Under the pieces are notes generated by a model. It had not been told where the DNA came from. It saw nothing but the letters and a program-made list of their open reading frames with translations, and did no database searches. From the NCBI RefSeq assembly GCF_002752675.1, contig NZ_CP024608.1, positions 6,882,001 to 6,946,000 of the forward strand: a stretch of DNA of 64,000 nucleotides, read 5' to 3'. The position numbers and the translations under genes are program-made. Positions 54,028-63,336 of this stretch are shown here, piece by piece; the stretch's first letter is position 1, and each line of letters opens with the position of its first letter. The DNA comes from Massilia violaceinigra. Lineage in GTDB: Bacteria > Pseudomonadota > Gammaproteobacteria > Burkholderiales > Burkholderiaceae_D.

Positions 54028-54666
54028 ATGGGAATTTCGCGCGAGGCGGTGATCGCCACGGCACTGGGCTTGCTCGATGAGGTCGGGCTGGAGGGATTGA
54101 CGATGCGCCGGCTGGCCGACGCGCTCGACATCAAGGCCGCATCGCTCTACTGGCACTTTGCCAACAAACAGGTTTTGATGGACGGCATGGCCGACGCCCT
54201 GATGGCAGGCGTGGCGCAGGAAGCGGCGCCTGCCTCATGGCGCGACGCCGTCGGCGCCACGGCGCGGGCGGTGCGCGCCGCCCTGATGGCCCGGCGCGAC
54301 GGCGCGCGCGTGTTCGCGGGCACCTACGTGGTCACCGACAACGTGCTGCGCGTGGCCGAGTCGATGATCGGCCCGCTGCGCACGGCGGGCGCCAGCACAC
54401 GCATGGCGGGCTGGGGCGCGTTTTCCATCCTGTACTACGTGCTCGGGTTCGTGATGGAGGAACAGGCGCTCGATCCGGCAGCCGCCGCGCCCATCGATGC
54501 GGCCAGCCGGCGCGGTCCGTTCGAGGAACTGGCGGCGCAACGCTATCCGCACGTGCTGGCGGCCATGGACGACCTGTTCGACATGGACTTCGAGGCCCGC
54601 TTCGAGGCAGGTCTGGACCTGATTCTCACCGGGCTCGACGTCAAGATGAAGGCGGACGCCGGCTAG
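54028..54666 (+). CDS. TetR/AcrR-family regulator with tetracycline-repressor-like C-terminus, 212 aa
   Basis: HTH at [40 protein letters not shown] and a C-terminal domain ending [13 protein letters not shown], typical for TetR_C_1 proteins. It should repress itself and the divergent monooxygenase through two CTAAC-N3-GTTAG sites and let go on binding an aromatic ligand. Its stop overlaps the stop of the convergent chemoreceptor by two or three bases. AGAGGA precedes ATG 54028. Confidence 0.9.
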   Translation: MGISREAVIATALGLLDEVGLEGLTMRRLADALDIKAASLYWHFANKQVLMDGMADALMAGVAQEAAPASWRDAVGATARAVRAALMARRDGARVFAGTYVVTDNVLRVAESMIGPLRTAGASTRMAGWGAFSILYYVLGFVMEEQALDPAAAAPIDAASRRGPFEELAAQRYPHVLAAMDDLFDMDFEARFEAGLDLILTGLDVKMKADAG

Positions 54667-56378
54667 AACTCTTCCCACTCGTCGGCCTGGGTAGCCGGCT
54701 TGGCGGTCCGGGTCGCGGCTGGGGCTGGCGCCTTGGCGGCCGCCTTCGCCACTGGCTTGGCCACCACCCTGGCGCGCGCCGGCGCGGCAACGGCAGTGCG
54801 CATCGGTGCGCGCAGCGGCGTTCCCTGCGCATCGTCGCCATGTAGCTTGAACACGCTGACCGCCTCGGCCAGCTGCACCGCCTGCCCCTGCATGCTCGCC
54901 GCCGCCGCGGCGGCCTCCTCGACCAGGGCCGCGTTTTGTTGCGTGGCATTGTCCATCGCCACGATGGCCACATTCACCTGCCCGATTCCGGCGCTCTGCT
55001 CGGCGCTGGCGGCGGCGATCTCGCCCATTATGTCGGCCACCTGACGCACCGAACCCATGATCTGCTGCATCGTTTCGCCCGCCTGATTGACCAGGGCGCT
55101 GCCATTTTCGACCTTGCCCACCGAATCGTCGATCAGCGCCTTGATTTCCTTGGCGGCGCTGGCCGAACGCTGCGCCAGGTTGCGCACCTCGGACGCCACC
55201 ACCGCGAAGCCGCGCCCCTGCTCGCCGGCACGGGCCGCCTCGACCGCCGCGTTCAGCGCCAGGATGTTGGTCTGGAAAGCGATGCCATCGATCACGCTGA
55301 TGATGTCGACGATCTTGCCGGAACTTTCCCTGATCGCACCCATCGTTTCAACCACTTCACTGACCACGCGGCCACCCTTGTTGGCGTGCTCGGCGGCGGA
55401 AACCACAAGGGTGTTGGCCTGGCGCGCATTGTCGGCGTTCTGGCTGACGATGGACGTCAGTTCTTCCATCGACGACGCCGTTTCTTCCAGGCTGGCGGCC
55501 TGGTTTTCGGTGCGCGAGGCCAGGTCCATATTGCCGGCGGCGATTTCGGAGGACGCGGTCGTGATCGTGTCGGTGCTGCTGCGCACGGCGCCGACGGTGC
55601 GGGTCAGGCCATCCACCATATCCTTCAACGCCGTCAGCAGGCGCCCGGTTTCATCCTGGCGAGTCACGTCGATGCGGGTGGTCAGGTCGCCGCGGGCGAC
55701 CGTCTCGGCCAGCGTCACGGCCTCGCCGATGGGAACGGTTACGGACCGGGTGATCAGAAAGCCTGCAACGGCCGAGATCGCGCTGGCCAGCGCCAGCAGC
55801 ATCAACATCATCAGCGCCGCCGAGCTGGACGCGTCCGCCGCTTCCTTGCCGTCGCGCGCCATCAGCGCGGTCTGGTACTTGAGCACGGCGTCGAGCCGGC
55901 CGAAGTAGGCGTTCTGTATCGGAATGACTTCCTTGAACAGGAATTGGACGGCGTCGTCGCGCTCGCCCGCCTCGAAACGCTTGACCGCTTGCGAACGCAA
56001 CTGGAAATAGGCATCGAAGGCCTTGGCCTGATCCTGGAATAATTGTTTCGCTTCATCGGCGACCATCATCGCGCCCAGCTTGGCGGATGCCTCGGCGCCG
56101 GTGCGGTCGGCATCGAGCATGCCGGTCATCAAGGTTTGGGATTGGGCCGGATCGGGCGCCAGCATGGCGTTGCGCAGCGACTGGGCGCCGCGGTTGGCGT
56201 AGCTGCGCATGACATTGGTCAGCTCGACCTGGACGTAACGGTCGTTGACGATATGGTCGGTCAGGGAACTGGTGTAGCGGATGCGGCTGATCCCGAACAG
56301 GGACATCACCAGCAGGATGCAGATCGTCAAGCCAAAACCGATTGCAAGGCGTGCACCAATTTTCAGATCAGAAAACAT
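54663..56378 (-). CDS. Methyl-accepting chemotaxis protein, 571 aa
   Basis: Membrane helix at the N-terminus ([20 protein letters not shown]), four-helix periplasmic sensor (4HB_MCP type), second helix near 190-210 ([20 protein letters not shown]), HAMP, and a cytoplasmic signalling hairpin ([20 protein letters not shown]). The C-terminal DEWEEF is a CheR/CheB-binding pentapeptide of the xWxxF type at the end of a flexible Ala/Pro tail. GGAGG precedes; ATG 56378 or GTG 56381. Confidence 0.92.
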   Translation of the reverse strand: MFSDLKIGARLAIGFGLTICILLVMSLFGISRIRYTSSLTDHIVNDRYVQVELTNVMRSYANRGAQSLRNAMLAPDPAQSQTLMTGMLDADRTGAEASAKLGAMMVADEAKQLFQDQAKAFDAYFQLRSQAVKRFEAGERDDAVQFLFKEVIPIQNAYFGRLDAVLKYQTALMARDGKEAADASSSAALMMLMLLALASAISAVAGFLITRSVTVPIGEAVTLAETVARGDLTTRIDVTRQDETGRLLTALKDMVDGLTRTVGAVRSSTDTITTASSEIAAGNMDLASRTENQAASLEETASSMEELTSIVSQNADNARQANTLVVSAAEHANKGGRVVSEVVETMGAIRESSGKIVDIISVIDGIAFQTNILALNAAVEAARAGEQGRGFAVVASEVRNLAQRSASAAKEIKALIDDSVGKVENGSALVNQAGETMQQIMGSVRQVADIMGEIAAASAEQSAGIGQVNVAIVAMDNATQQNAALVEEAAAAAASMQGQAVQLAEAVSVFKLHGDDAQGTPLRAPMRTAVAAPARARVVAKPVAKAAAKAPAPAATRTAKPATQADEWEEF

Positions 56379-56495
56379 CACGACAATCCTCCTTGACGAG
56401 CGTTCACATGGCTAACCGATGAGAACGATTGTAAGCCTGCTTCATGCAACGCAGTCAAGGAGTGTTGTTAAGCGGCACACTGCGGCCGCATCGGT

Positions 56496-58274
56496 CTAGC
56501 GCTGGGCCGGCACGAACTCCTGCAGCACGGCCTGGCGCAGCAGCGCAGGCGGCACCAGCCCCTGCGCCAGCACGAAGTCGTTGAAGGCCTGGCGGTTGAA
56601 CTTTTTACGCAGGGCAACCTCGGCCGCCTGGCGCGTTTCCATCAGGCGCTGGTAGCCGTAGAAATACGAGGTCGCCTGGCCCGGCGCGCGGAAGGTGTAG
56701 CGCTGCATTTCCTGGGTGGCCATGCCTTCCGACAGCCCCACCTCATCCATCAGGAAAGCCTTGACACCCTCGGGCGTGATCTCGCCCAGGTTGACCATGG
56801 GATCGAGGAAGGCGCGGGCGGCGCGCTGCATGCGGGCTTGCAGCGCGAACAACTGGCCGTCGAGCGGCTCGTAGGGCTGCATTTCCGCTTCCGCGTACAG
56901 GGCCCATCCTTCGACGTTGACGCTGTTAAACGCAAACACCGCGCGCGCGGTCGAGACGCCGGTTTCGATCATCTTGGCGAATTGCAGCTCGTGCCCGGGG
57001 CGCGCTTCGTGTGCGGTCAGCGTCCAGGTCGCCGCTTCGTGGGTGAAGTCGTCGAAGGCCAGCGTCTTGCCCTTGGCGTCGGGCGGCATGCCGGCGGTCA
57101 GCACGAATTCGCCATATTCACCCGTGTTGCCGATCAGGCGCGGCGGGTTCATGTGCGGCGCCGGCTGCGCTGCGCTCTCGGCGGTGCTGGCCATGCGGAT
57201 GACCGCCTTGCGCGCCGGCAGCGACACGATATTTTGCGCGCGCACGGCCGCTTCGATCTGGACCAGGCGGTCGGCGTACAAAGGCATGACCTGGTCGGGC
57301 GCGATCTGCTGCTTTTTCAGCTCGGCCATCACGGCGCGGTAATCGGGATTGGCCAGCTTGCGCTCGCGCGCGATCAGGCCGGCGGTGATATTCATCTGGT
57401 TGCGGATTTCGGCGAACGAGGTCAGCGCCTTGGCGATCAACTCCTGCGGACTGATATCGACCCCGAACTGGCGCAGGTTATTGGCATAGACCTCGGCCGG
57501 CAAACGGTGGTGGCTGCGCGCGCGCGGCAGGATCTGCTTTTTCACGTGCTCGTTGTAGGCCGTCAGCTGCGTTTCGAGCGCGGCGAAACTTGGCTCCCAG
57601 CCTTGCAGGTCGCTCTTGCTCAGCAACTCCTTGATGCCCTTGATCAGGGTCGGGCTGTCGTTGATCGCCTGCTCCACTTCATCCTTGAAAGGACCGATCA
57701 GGTTCTTGTTCGCTTTCAGGCGCTCCTGCAGGCGTTCGACCGCCAGTTCGGTGGACGGGCGATATCCCTTGGCCAGGCCGGCATATTTTTGCAGCCGGAC
57801 CAGCAGCGTCTTCTGGCGCTCCTTGGGAATGCGCGGGTCGAGCGTCTGGCGTACCACGCCGAACAATTGATCGGCCAGCTTATCGAAGGGGATAAAATGC
57901 TTGCGCTCCAGAGCGGCCGAGCGCATCTGGTCTTCGGCGCTGCCGATCAGGATATCGATATCCTGGCGGATCTTGGCGTCGGTCTCGGTTTTGCGGCGTT
58001 TTTGCAGTTCCGCGATCACGGCGCGGGTATCTTTATTGGTCTGCTCAAAATGGTCGCGCGACAGGTCGGTGATTTGCTCGTCGTAACCGTCGACACCGAG
58101 GCCGCTGGCGCCTTCGGGTGCATATTTGGCCATCACGTTAAGCACAAGCTTGGCGTTGGCATTACTTTTGGTGACCCACGCCGGTTCGGCGGCGGAAACA
58201 GCGGCGCACAGCGACAGCATGGCCAGGGCGACGGCGGCGCGGATAGTGCGGATGGTGGTGTGAGGCTTCGACAT
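56496..58274 (-). CDS. DUF885 zinc-dependent peptidase-like exported protein, 592 aa
   Basis: Signal peptide (AVALAMLSLCAAVSA), a long helical body and the DUF885 catalytic region: HEARPGHELQ (His422 to His428), then VEGWALYAEAE. HExxxGH with a Glu after is a metallopeptidase-like site. Many secreted homologues exist; substrates are unknown. It is 592 residues, near the family average. Monocistronic, following the chemoreceptor on the same strand but after a 115-base gap. Confidence 0.88.
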   Translation of the reverse strand: MSKPHTTIRTIRAAVALAMLSLCAAVSAAEPAWVTKSNANAKLVLNVMAKYAPEGASGLGVDGYDEQITDLSRDHFEQTNKDTRAVIAELQKRRKTETDAKIRQDIDILIGSAEDQMRSAALERKHFIPFDKLADQLFGVVRQTLDPRIPKERQKTLLVRLQKYAGLAKGYRPSTELAVERLQERLKANKNLIGPFKDEVEQAINDSPTLIKGIKELLSKSDLQGWEPSFAALETQLTAYNEHVKKQILPRARSHHRLPAEVYANNLRQFGVDISPQELIAKALTSFAEIRNQMNITAGLIARERKLANPDYRAVMAELKKQQIAPDQVMPLYADRLVQIEAAVRAQNIVSLPARKAVIRMASTAESAAQPAPHMNPPRLIGNTGEYGEFVLTAGMPPDAKGKTLAFDDFTHEAATWTLTAHEARPGHELQFAKMIETGVSTARAVFAFNSVNVEGWALYAEAEMQPYEPLDGQLFALQARMQRAARAFLDPMVNLGEITPEGVKAFLMDEVGLSEGMATQEMQRYTFRAPGQATSYFYGYQRLMETRQAAEVALRKKFNRQAFNDFVLAQGLVPPALLRQAVLQEFVPAQR

Positions 58275-58376
58275 GACGCTCCTTGTAGTTATACATATGC
58301 GGCCTGACCGGAAAGCGGCCGGATGCGCGGACCACTGTTTTACCAGATACCGGCCGATTGATCAAAGCTTCCCTTG

Positions 58377-58625
58377 TCACTCATCGGAGTACACCCTGAA
58401 TTCAATCGCGATGCCCTGCTTTTCGCATTCAGGCAAGAGCCGCTCGACTTCATCATCGACGAATTCGCCAAGCTTCCATACCAGCTTCTTGTCCAGGAAT
58501 TGCCGTTCCAGGTTCCATTGCCTGTACCGCTCGCAGCCGTGCAGCAAGCGCTTCATTTTCAGATAGTTTTTGGTCGCATCGCGCGGGTCTGGAAGCGTAT
58601 AAGTTCCCGAAAATAGAACACTCAT
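58377..58625 (-). CDS. Hypothetical protein coupled to a zinc-ribbon gene, 82 aa
   Basis: Starts at ATG 58625, which overlaps the stop of the upstream 47-residue gene as ATGA. Sequence has LPDPRDATKNYLKMKRLLHG, CERYRQWNLERQFLDKKLVW and a C-terminal VERLLPECEKQGIAIEFRVY. No family recognised; helical, charged, two Cys. With its partner it may be a two-protein module. A longer frame upstream exists but overlaps the zinc-ribbon gene. Confidence 0.6.
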   Translation of the reverse strand: MSVLFSGTYTLPDPRDATKNYLKMKRLLHGCERYRQWNLERQFLDKKLVWKLGEFVDDEVERLLPECEKQGIAIEFRVYSDE

Positions 58626-58765
58626 CGGAAAGTCCGGGCCGGCTGAAAAAGGTAGTGGACGTGCACTCCATATTCGTGGCCACAAGACTGGCACGTCCAG
58701 ATCTCCATAGCACACGGTGTGGATGGCCGATCCGCTTTTTCGCTATTGCAAATGGGGCAACTCAT
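58622..58765 (-). CDS. Small zinc-ribbon protein, 47 aa
   Basis: A short gene with CPIC (residues 3-6) and CQSC (25-28) pairs, giving four Cys for a zinc site: MSCPICNSEKADRP, EIWTCQSCGHEYGVHVHYLF. GAGAGG is five bases before ATG 58765. The stop overlaps the start of the next gene by four bases. Zinc ribbons of this size often bind nucleic acid or join protein complexes. Confidence 0.65.
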   Translation of the reverse strand: MSCPICNSEKADRPSTPCAMEIWTCQSCGHEYGVHVHYLFQPARTFR

Positions 58766-58818
58766 AGGGGCCTCTCAAACCATCCAACTGACATGCACGC
58801 GGCACGAACAGCGCGATT

Positions 58819-59000
58819 TTACAGCCTGCCGAATCGCTGCTCGAATGCGGCGAACGTGCCGCTGTCTTTACGATCGAGCACCGCAAACGTCACATGGCTG
58901 AACGCGTTCTTGTAGCGCGGGTTATGCAGCAAATGCGCGGCGAACCAGCCCGCCATTTCCTCGGGCAGGTTGCCGAACACACCGCAGCCCCGCGCACCCC
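58819..59000 (-). pseudogene. Remnant of TIGR02452/PARG-like ADP-ribose glycohydrolase family gene
   Basis: The last 60 residues of this frame (GARGCGVFGNLPEEMAGWFA, then NAFSHVTFAVLDRKDSGTFA and AFEQRFGRL) fit the end of microbial PARG-type proteins, in which LILGAWGCGAFGNDP is followed by FAVLDR. The N-terminal part with the catalytic GGG-EE region is missing; the frame upstream (59000-59292) is unrelated. So the gene is truncated, breakpoint about 59000. Confidence 0.55.
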
Positions 59001-59313
59001 TGCGCGGGTTTCTGATTTCCATTTTGCAACTTTTCCCAACGAGCGTGCACGGCCATACCCCTGGTGAAAAATTTTTAAAATGACAAGGCAATATGCTATC
59101 GTAAGCCGCAGGTGCGACAACGAGAAAATGGAAAAAGGACGCGGTAAGCCGGGTGCTGTTTTTTGTTTTTGCGGACTTGCTGGTGGTATATGGTACCGCT
59201 GCCGGTGGTGCCGGCCCGTCTCGGCTTACGTTCCAAAATCGAAATTCCGGTAAGTCGCCGTCGGCGCGGCGCGGCGCGGCCGTACGGTGCATGGAACAAA
59301 GAAGGGAACATCA

Positions 59314-59523
59314 ATGGCCAAGCCTGAAAAGCCCGGTAGCAACGAGAAAGACGTTTCCCCAAGCGATACGGCGCGTCCGAAAAGGGGAGCCATTCCGACT
59401 CCAAAGGCGGAAATCGAGCGCGCGCCGCGTTATGTTCCCGGAGCAATTCCGGTCGACGAAGACCTTCCCGACACGCGCAATGCGACTTCGGATTCCAACG
59501 AGGAGGGCAGCACCAACGACTAA
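59314..59523 (+). CDS. Small KRGAIP-motif protein, 69 aa
   Basis: Charged, Pro-rich and probably disordered. It holds RPKRGAIPTPKAEIERAPRY and a second GAIP (VPGAIPVDEDLP), then an acidic tail (NATSDSNEEGSTND). GAAGGG precedes ATG 59314. The KRGAIP(T/S)P motif recurs at the start of the next protein, 65 bases on, suggesting that a shared partner or protease reads it. No family recognised. Confidence 0.6.
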   Translation: MAKPEKPGSNEKDVSPSDTARPKRGAIPTPKAEIERAPRYVPGAIPVDEDLPDTRNATSDSNEEGSTND

Positions 59524-59587
59524 CCACTCCCAAGGCCTTCTTTGGTATCAGATGAACCACCTATCAATGAATCGAGGAGAAACACCC

Positions 59588-61108
59588 ATGCCTGTAAGGT
59601 CTCACAAACGCGGCGCAATTCCATCACCGCGAAGTGTGCTAGCTGCCGCCACGCCGCACGTCGCACGCGTCGATCCACTCCCGAACTACCTTGTCGTGCC
59701 GAGTCAGATCTCCTATTGGGGCAATGATGAATACGGTGATTGCGTCAGCGCCGAAGAAGCCTTCGCCAAGGCCTGCAACAGTCCGGAAATATTTATCCCC
59801 TCGAGCACAGTCGTGAACTGGGCGAAGGGGAACGGACTGCTCCACGGCGCTTACCTCACGGACGTGTTGAATTTAATGCACACCGCCGGCTTCACCTACT
59901 CCGGGTGCACCTATAAAGATGGACCGCACACCTCTGTCGACTGGACCAATCCCGCCACCATCCAAAGCGCGATCACCCAGGGACCGGTCAAGCTCGGCGT
60001 GGCAGCCGACCAGATCGAGACGGCCTGCAATGGCAGGATGGGATGGTTTGGACTCGGCTTCACAGTTGACGACAGGACTGACCACTGCGTCTCGCTGTGC
60101 GGTTACGGCTCCCTTAGCTGGCTGGCGCAGCAACTGAACGTGACTGTTCCGGCTAGCGTTGATGGCGAAATGCTTGGCTATGCCATGTTCACCTGGTGCA
60201 CCATTGGTATCGTCGACGCGGCGTCGATGGTCAACGTCACCCAAGAGGCGTGGCTGAGGAGCCCAACGACAATGACAGTGGGGGTTCACGGTTTGTATGT
60301 CCTGCACCAAGGTACTGCGAACGATCTGCGGTACATCCTCTGGGATGGTCAAAATTGGTATGGCGACCAAATAGTGAGCAATGTGAGCATGGCGGAGAGT
60401 CCATCTGCCGTTCTTTTTGGCGGCCAGCTGTATGCATTTCACCAAGACACTAGCAGTGTCTTGCGTTATAGCGTATTCGATGGCGTCAGCTGGGGAACCG
60501 ACATCCCACTTAACAATGTCGGCATCGTGGGAAGCCCAGCTGCCGTCGTGTACAACAATCAGCTGTATGTCTTTCACCAGGGTACCGGGAACGATTTGTG
60601 GTTCAAGCAGTTTGATGGCACCAATTGGTCGGACGATACGAACGTACCCTACGTGGGCGTTCAAGGTAGCCCATCTGCGGTGGTGTATAACAACTTGCTC
60701 TATGTATTCCATCAGGGCATGGCGCAAGACCTCCGGTTCAGTGTGTTCAATGGCACTACTTGGTCGACCGATACGCAGGTAGACAACGTGAACAGTCCAG
60801 GCAGCCCGTCCGCAGTGGTGGCGGACGGCGCGCTCTATGTCTTTCACCAGGGAAGCGACGGGGTTGGCAATATATGGTACAGCGTGTTCGACGGCGCGAC
60901 TTGGGCGCCTGACACGACCATCCCGAATCTGACTGGCGCGGCGGGGCAGTCTGCTATCGTGACAAATGGTGAGCTCGATGTGTTTTACGAGTCCGATAAT
61001 GTTCTTCTGTATGCGACGTTCGTGTTCATAGACGAAACGTGGTTGTTAAACGGGAGTCTTCCCTATTCCAAAATGGTGAATGCACCGTCAGCGGTGTATT
61101 GGGTATAG
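59588..61108 (+). CDS. Papain-like domain fused to six-bladed propeller, KRGAIP family, 506 aa
   Basis: N-terminus MPVRSHKRGAIPSPRSVLAA, then a globular domain (about 30-215) with WGNDEYGDCVSAEEAFAKAC (Cys in GDC), and DHCVSLCGYG with His; placement of Cys near the start and His later suggests a papain-like cysteine peptidase or transpeptidase fold. The C-terminal 290 residues have six repeats of about 47 residues, each S-P-S-A-V-V-x8-LYVFHQG-x10-F-DG-x-W, closing with PSAVYWV: a six-bladed sugar-lectin-like propeller. No signal peptide. GC is lower than surrounding genes. GAGGAG is upstream of ATG 59588. Confidence 0.7.
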   Translation: MPVRSHKRGAIPSPRSVLAAATPHVARVDPLPNYLVVPSQISYWGNDEYGDCVSAEEAFAKACNSPEIFIPSSTVVNWAKGNGLLHGAYLTDVLNLMHTAGFTYSGCTYKDGPHTSVDWTNPATIQSAITQGPVKLGVAADQIETACNGRMGWFGLGFTVDDRTDHCVSLCGYGSLSWLAQQLNVTVPASVDGEMLGYAMFTWCTIGIVDAASMVNVTQEAWLRSPTTMTVGVHGLYVLHQGTANDLRYILWDGQNWYGDQIVSNVSMAESPSAVLFGGQLYAFHQDTSSVLRYSVFDGVSWGTDIPLNNVGIVGSPAAVVYNNQLYVFHQGTGNDLWFKQFDGTNWSDDTNVPYVGVQGSPSAVVYNNLLYVFHQGMAQDLRFSVFNGTTWSTDTQVDNVNSPGSPSAVVADGALYVFHQGSDGVGNIWYSVFDGATWAPDTTIPNLTGAAGQSAIVTNGELDVFYESDNVLLYATFVFIDETWLLNGSLPYSKMVNAPSAVYWV

Positions 61109-61171
61109 GTCCATCGTCGGGTCTGTCGCGCTTGCGAAGGGCAGCCGGCTGACTGGATGGATGTAAGCGAT

Positions 61172-61275
61172 TAACCCACATCCCGGGCCAGCTCGACCAG
61201 CCTTGATCGGCGCTTCATCCATCGCAATAACGCGCGAGCGCCGCACCGGCTCCAGCTGGGGCGCAAGTGTCGGAC
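61172..61275 (-). pseudogene. Short IS66-type transposase remnant
   Basis: On the minus strand TLAPQLEPVRRSRVIAMDEA then PIKAGRAGPG fits the catalytic neighbourhood of IS66 TnpC (usual form SRVxAMDETPIKAG). No full gene; flanks do not continue the match. Confidence 0.45.
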
Positions 61276-61354
61276 GTCATCGACGCGATGAAGGTGCATC
61301 GCATGCGCCTGGCAAAGGATCAGGGCTTGCGGTAGCCGCGTTCCATTGCCGGCA

Positions 61355-62092
61355 TCACAGGTCCGACAGGCGCTCGCGCGGCACCCATCCCTGAACTTTC
61401 CTTCCGCTTTTGGGATTGGTGTAGTTGACATATACGTAGCCGTCGGAGGCCAGGCTGGCGGTCACGCTGTCGCCCGGCACCACGAACACGCCGTGCATAG
61501 CGCAGTTGGTATCGGGTGCGCTCAGCAATTGCAAGCGTCCGGGGCCCTTGACGCGGCTGGCAAGCGGCGCCTTCACCGGCGCGGCATTTTTCTGGGCCAG
61601 AAACCCGGCTGCGCCGCACAGGGTGGGCGATTCAAACACCAGGATGACGTCATCGCCCTCCCATTGATAGGTTTCGACGCCGGCTTCCGGATCCACCCGA
61701 CTGTTCAGATGCACCACCGGCTCGGCCCCGGCCATCCCGGCGCCGCCAAGGTCGAGGCATTCTCCGAATTCCTTCGACACCTTCGGCGCACTATCCGACA
61801 ATGCCAGCAGCCGATACGAGTATTGGCAATGCAAACCAGGGCGACTGCCTTGCACGACGATGTATTCTCGCTCCGTCACGGCGGGGATGCGAAACAGGGA
61901 TGCACCGCCTGCGCCGATGGTTGCGATTTTCTTGCCAGCGACAAGGAGGTGCGTGGCATCCGTGTCCGCGCTTACGTCTACCCTGCCATGGCGCGTCTCG
62001 ATACTGGTCTTGGTGTCCGGCGCCGCCGCGAAGGCCAGCAGCGGAACGAACAGGATCGCGGTCGTCAGTTCTTTGATGTTTGTATAGGTCAT
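61355..62092 (-). CDS. Hypothetical exported protein with SH3-like end, 245 aa
   Basis: Signal peptide (LTTAILFVPLLAFAA), a beta-rich body of about 180 residues with two or three Cys (PGLHCQYSYR, EFGECLDL, SPTLCGAAGF, DTNCAMHG), and a C-terminal segment GDSVTASLASDGYVYVNYTN and GWVPRERL that looks like an SH3b domain. No family recognised for the body. Probably periplasmic or surface. Convergent with nothing; the IS66 remnant is just downstream of its stop. Confidence 0.65.
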   Translation of the reverse strand: MTYTNIKELTTAILFVPLLAFAAAPDTKTSIETRHGRVDVSADTDATHLLVAGKKIATIGAGGASLFRIPAVTEREYIVVQGSRPGLHCQYSYRLLALSDSAPKVSKEFGECLDLGGAGMAGAEPVVHLNSRVDPEAGVETYQWEGDDVILVFESPTLCGAAGFLAQKNAAPVKAPLASRVKGPGRLQLLSAPDTNCAMHGVFVVPGDSVTASLASDGYVYVNYTNPKSGRKVQGWVPRERLSDL

Positions 62093-62228
62093 ATGCGCGC
62101 CAAAAAGGACATCGTATTCTATCAGCCATGCGAATGCCGGCCGGCGGCCGGTTCGGTTGCGTATCCCAACGCACGCACCTGGGTCATCGGATAGATTATG
62201 ATGGGGCTATAAAAATTATCGAATTCAT

Positions 62229-63299
62229 ATGCAAACTCCTATGCACGAATACACCCTCCAGCAAAAATCGTTTCTGCTCCTTCTCGCCCTGGTCACCATC
62301 GGCTTCGGCTGGATCCTGGCGCCGTATGCCGGTGCCGTGTTCTGGGGCGTGGTGCTGGCGATCCTGTTTGCGCCGCTGAACCGCTGGCTGCTCAAGAAGA
62401 CCAATCACAAACCCAATCTCGCTGCCTTGCTGACCCTGATGTCGATCGTGGTCATGGTGATTTTGCCGCTGTCGCTGATCGCGGTGTCCCTGGTCGACCA
62501 GGCCGCCACCGTGTACGAAATGGTCCGTTCCGGCGATCTGAGCGTGGGCAGCTACTTCAAGAAAATCATGGCTGCCCTGCCGCAGTGGGCCGTCAATTTG
62601 CTGGAACGTTTCGACCTGACCACCCTGTCGAAGCTGCAGCAGAAAATGACGGAAGGCGCGTCGCAGGTCAGCCAGACCGTCGCGCGCCAGGCCATTCATG
62701 TGGGCAGCTACACCTTCGATCTGATGGTCAGCATGTGCATCATGCTGTACCTGCTGTATTTCCTGCTGCGCGATGGCCAGGCGCTCGCTGCGCGGATCAA
62801 GAGTGCCGTTCCGCTGAGCCGCAAATATAAACAGCGCCTGTTCAGCAATTTCACCGCCGTCACCCGCGCTACCGTCAAGGGCAATATCCTGGTCGCAGTG
62901 GCGCAAGGCGCGCTCGGCGGCCTGATATTCTGGTTTCTGGACGTGCAGGCGCCGGTGCTGTGGGCCGTGGTGATGGCGTTCCTGTCGCTGCTGCCGGCAA
63001 TTGGCGCGGCGCTGGTGTGGGCACCGGTCGCCGTCTATTTCCTGGTCACCGGATCGGTCTGGGAAGGCGTGGTGCTGAGTATCTTTGGCGTGGTCGTGAT
63101 CGGACTGGTCGACAATATCCTGCGTCCTATTTTGGTGGGCAAGGACACCAAAATGCCGGACTACGTGGTGCTGCTCTCCACCGTCGGCGGCATGGCGCTG
63201 TTCGGCCTGAATGGCTTTGTGATCGGGCCGGTGGTGGCGGCGCTGTTCATCGCGGCCTGGGATCTGTTTGCCTCGGCCACCGAGTTTCACACCGACTAG
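62229..63299 (+). CDS. AI-2E family transporter (PerM/YdiK-like), 356 aa
   Basis: About eight membrane helices with the family pattern: TIGFGWILAPYAGAVFWGVV, NILVAVAQGALGGLIFWFLD, FLSLLPAIGAALVWAPVAVY, DNILRPILVGKDTKMPDYVV, LSTVGGMALFGLNGFVIGPV. AI-2E proteins are exporters of varied substrates (autoinducer-2, ions). ATG 62229 has no strong ribosome site; ATG 62241 (MHEYTLQQ) is an alternative. Single gene. Confidence 0.92.
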   Translation: MQTPMHEYTLQQKSFLLLLALVTIGFGWILAPYAGAVFWGVVLAILFAPLNRWLLKKTNHKPNLAALLTLMSIVVMVILPLSLIAVSLVDQAATVYEMVRSGDLSVGSYFKKIMAALPQWAVNLLERFDLTTLSKLQQKMTEGASQVSQTVARQAIHVGSYTFDLMVSMCIMLYLLYFLLRDGQALAARIKSAVPLSRKYKQRLFSNFTAVTRATVKGNILVAVAQGALGGLIFWFLDVQAPVLWAVVMAFLSLLPAIGAALVWAPVAVYFLVTGSVWEGVVLSIFGVVVIGLVDNILRPILVGKDTKMPDYVVLLSTVGGMALFGLNGFVIGPVVAALFIAAWDLFASATEFHTD

Positions 63300-63336
63300 G
63301 TTACATGCTGCAACCCGTGGACGGCGCTCGCACGCA

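Noticed and set aside
58819..59292. Full 157-codon minus-strand gene
   Set aside because: Only the last 60 codons match a family; the first part crosses AT-rich promoter-like DNA.
59153..59587. 145-codon extension of the KRGAIP propeller protein
   Set aside because: It overlaps the small KRGAIP gene in another frame, and GAGGAG precedes ATG 59588.
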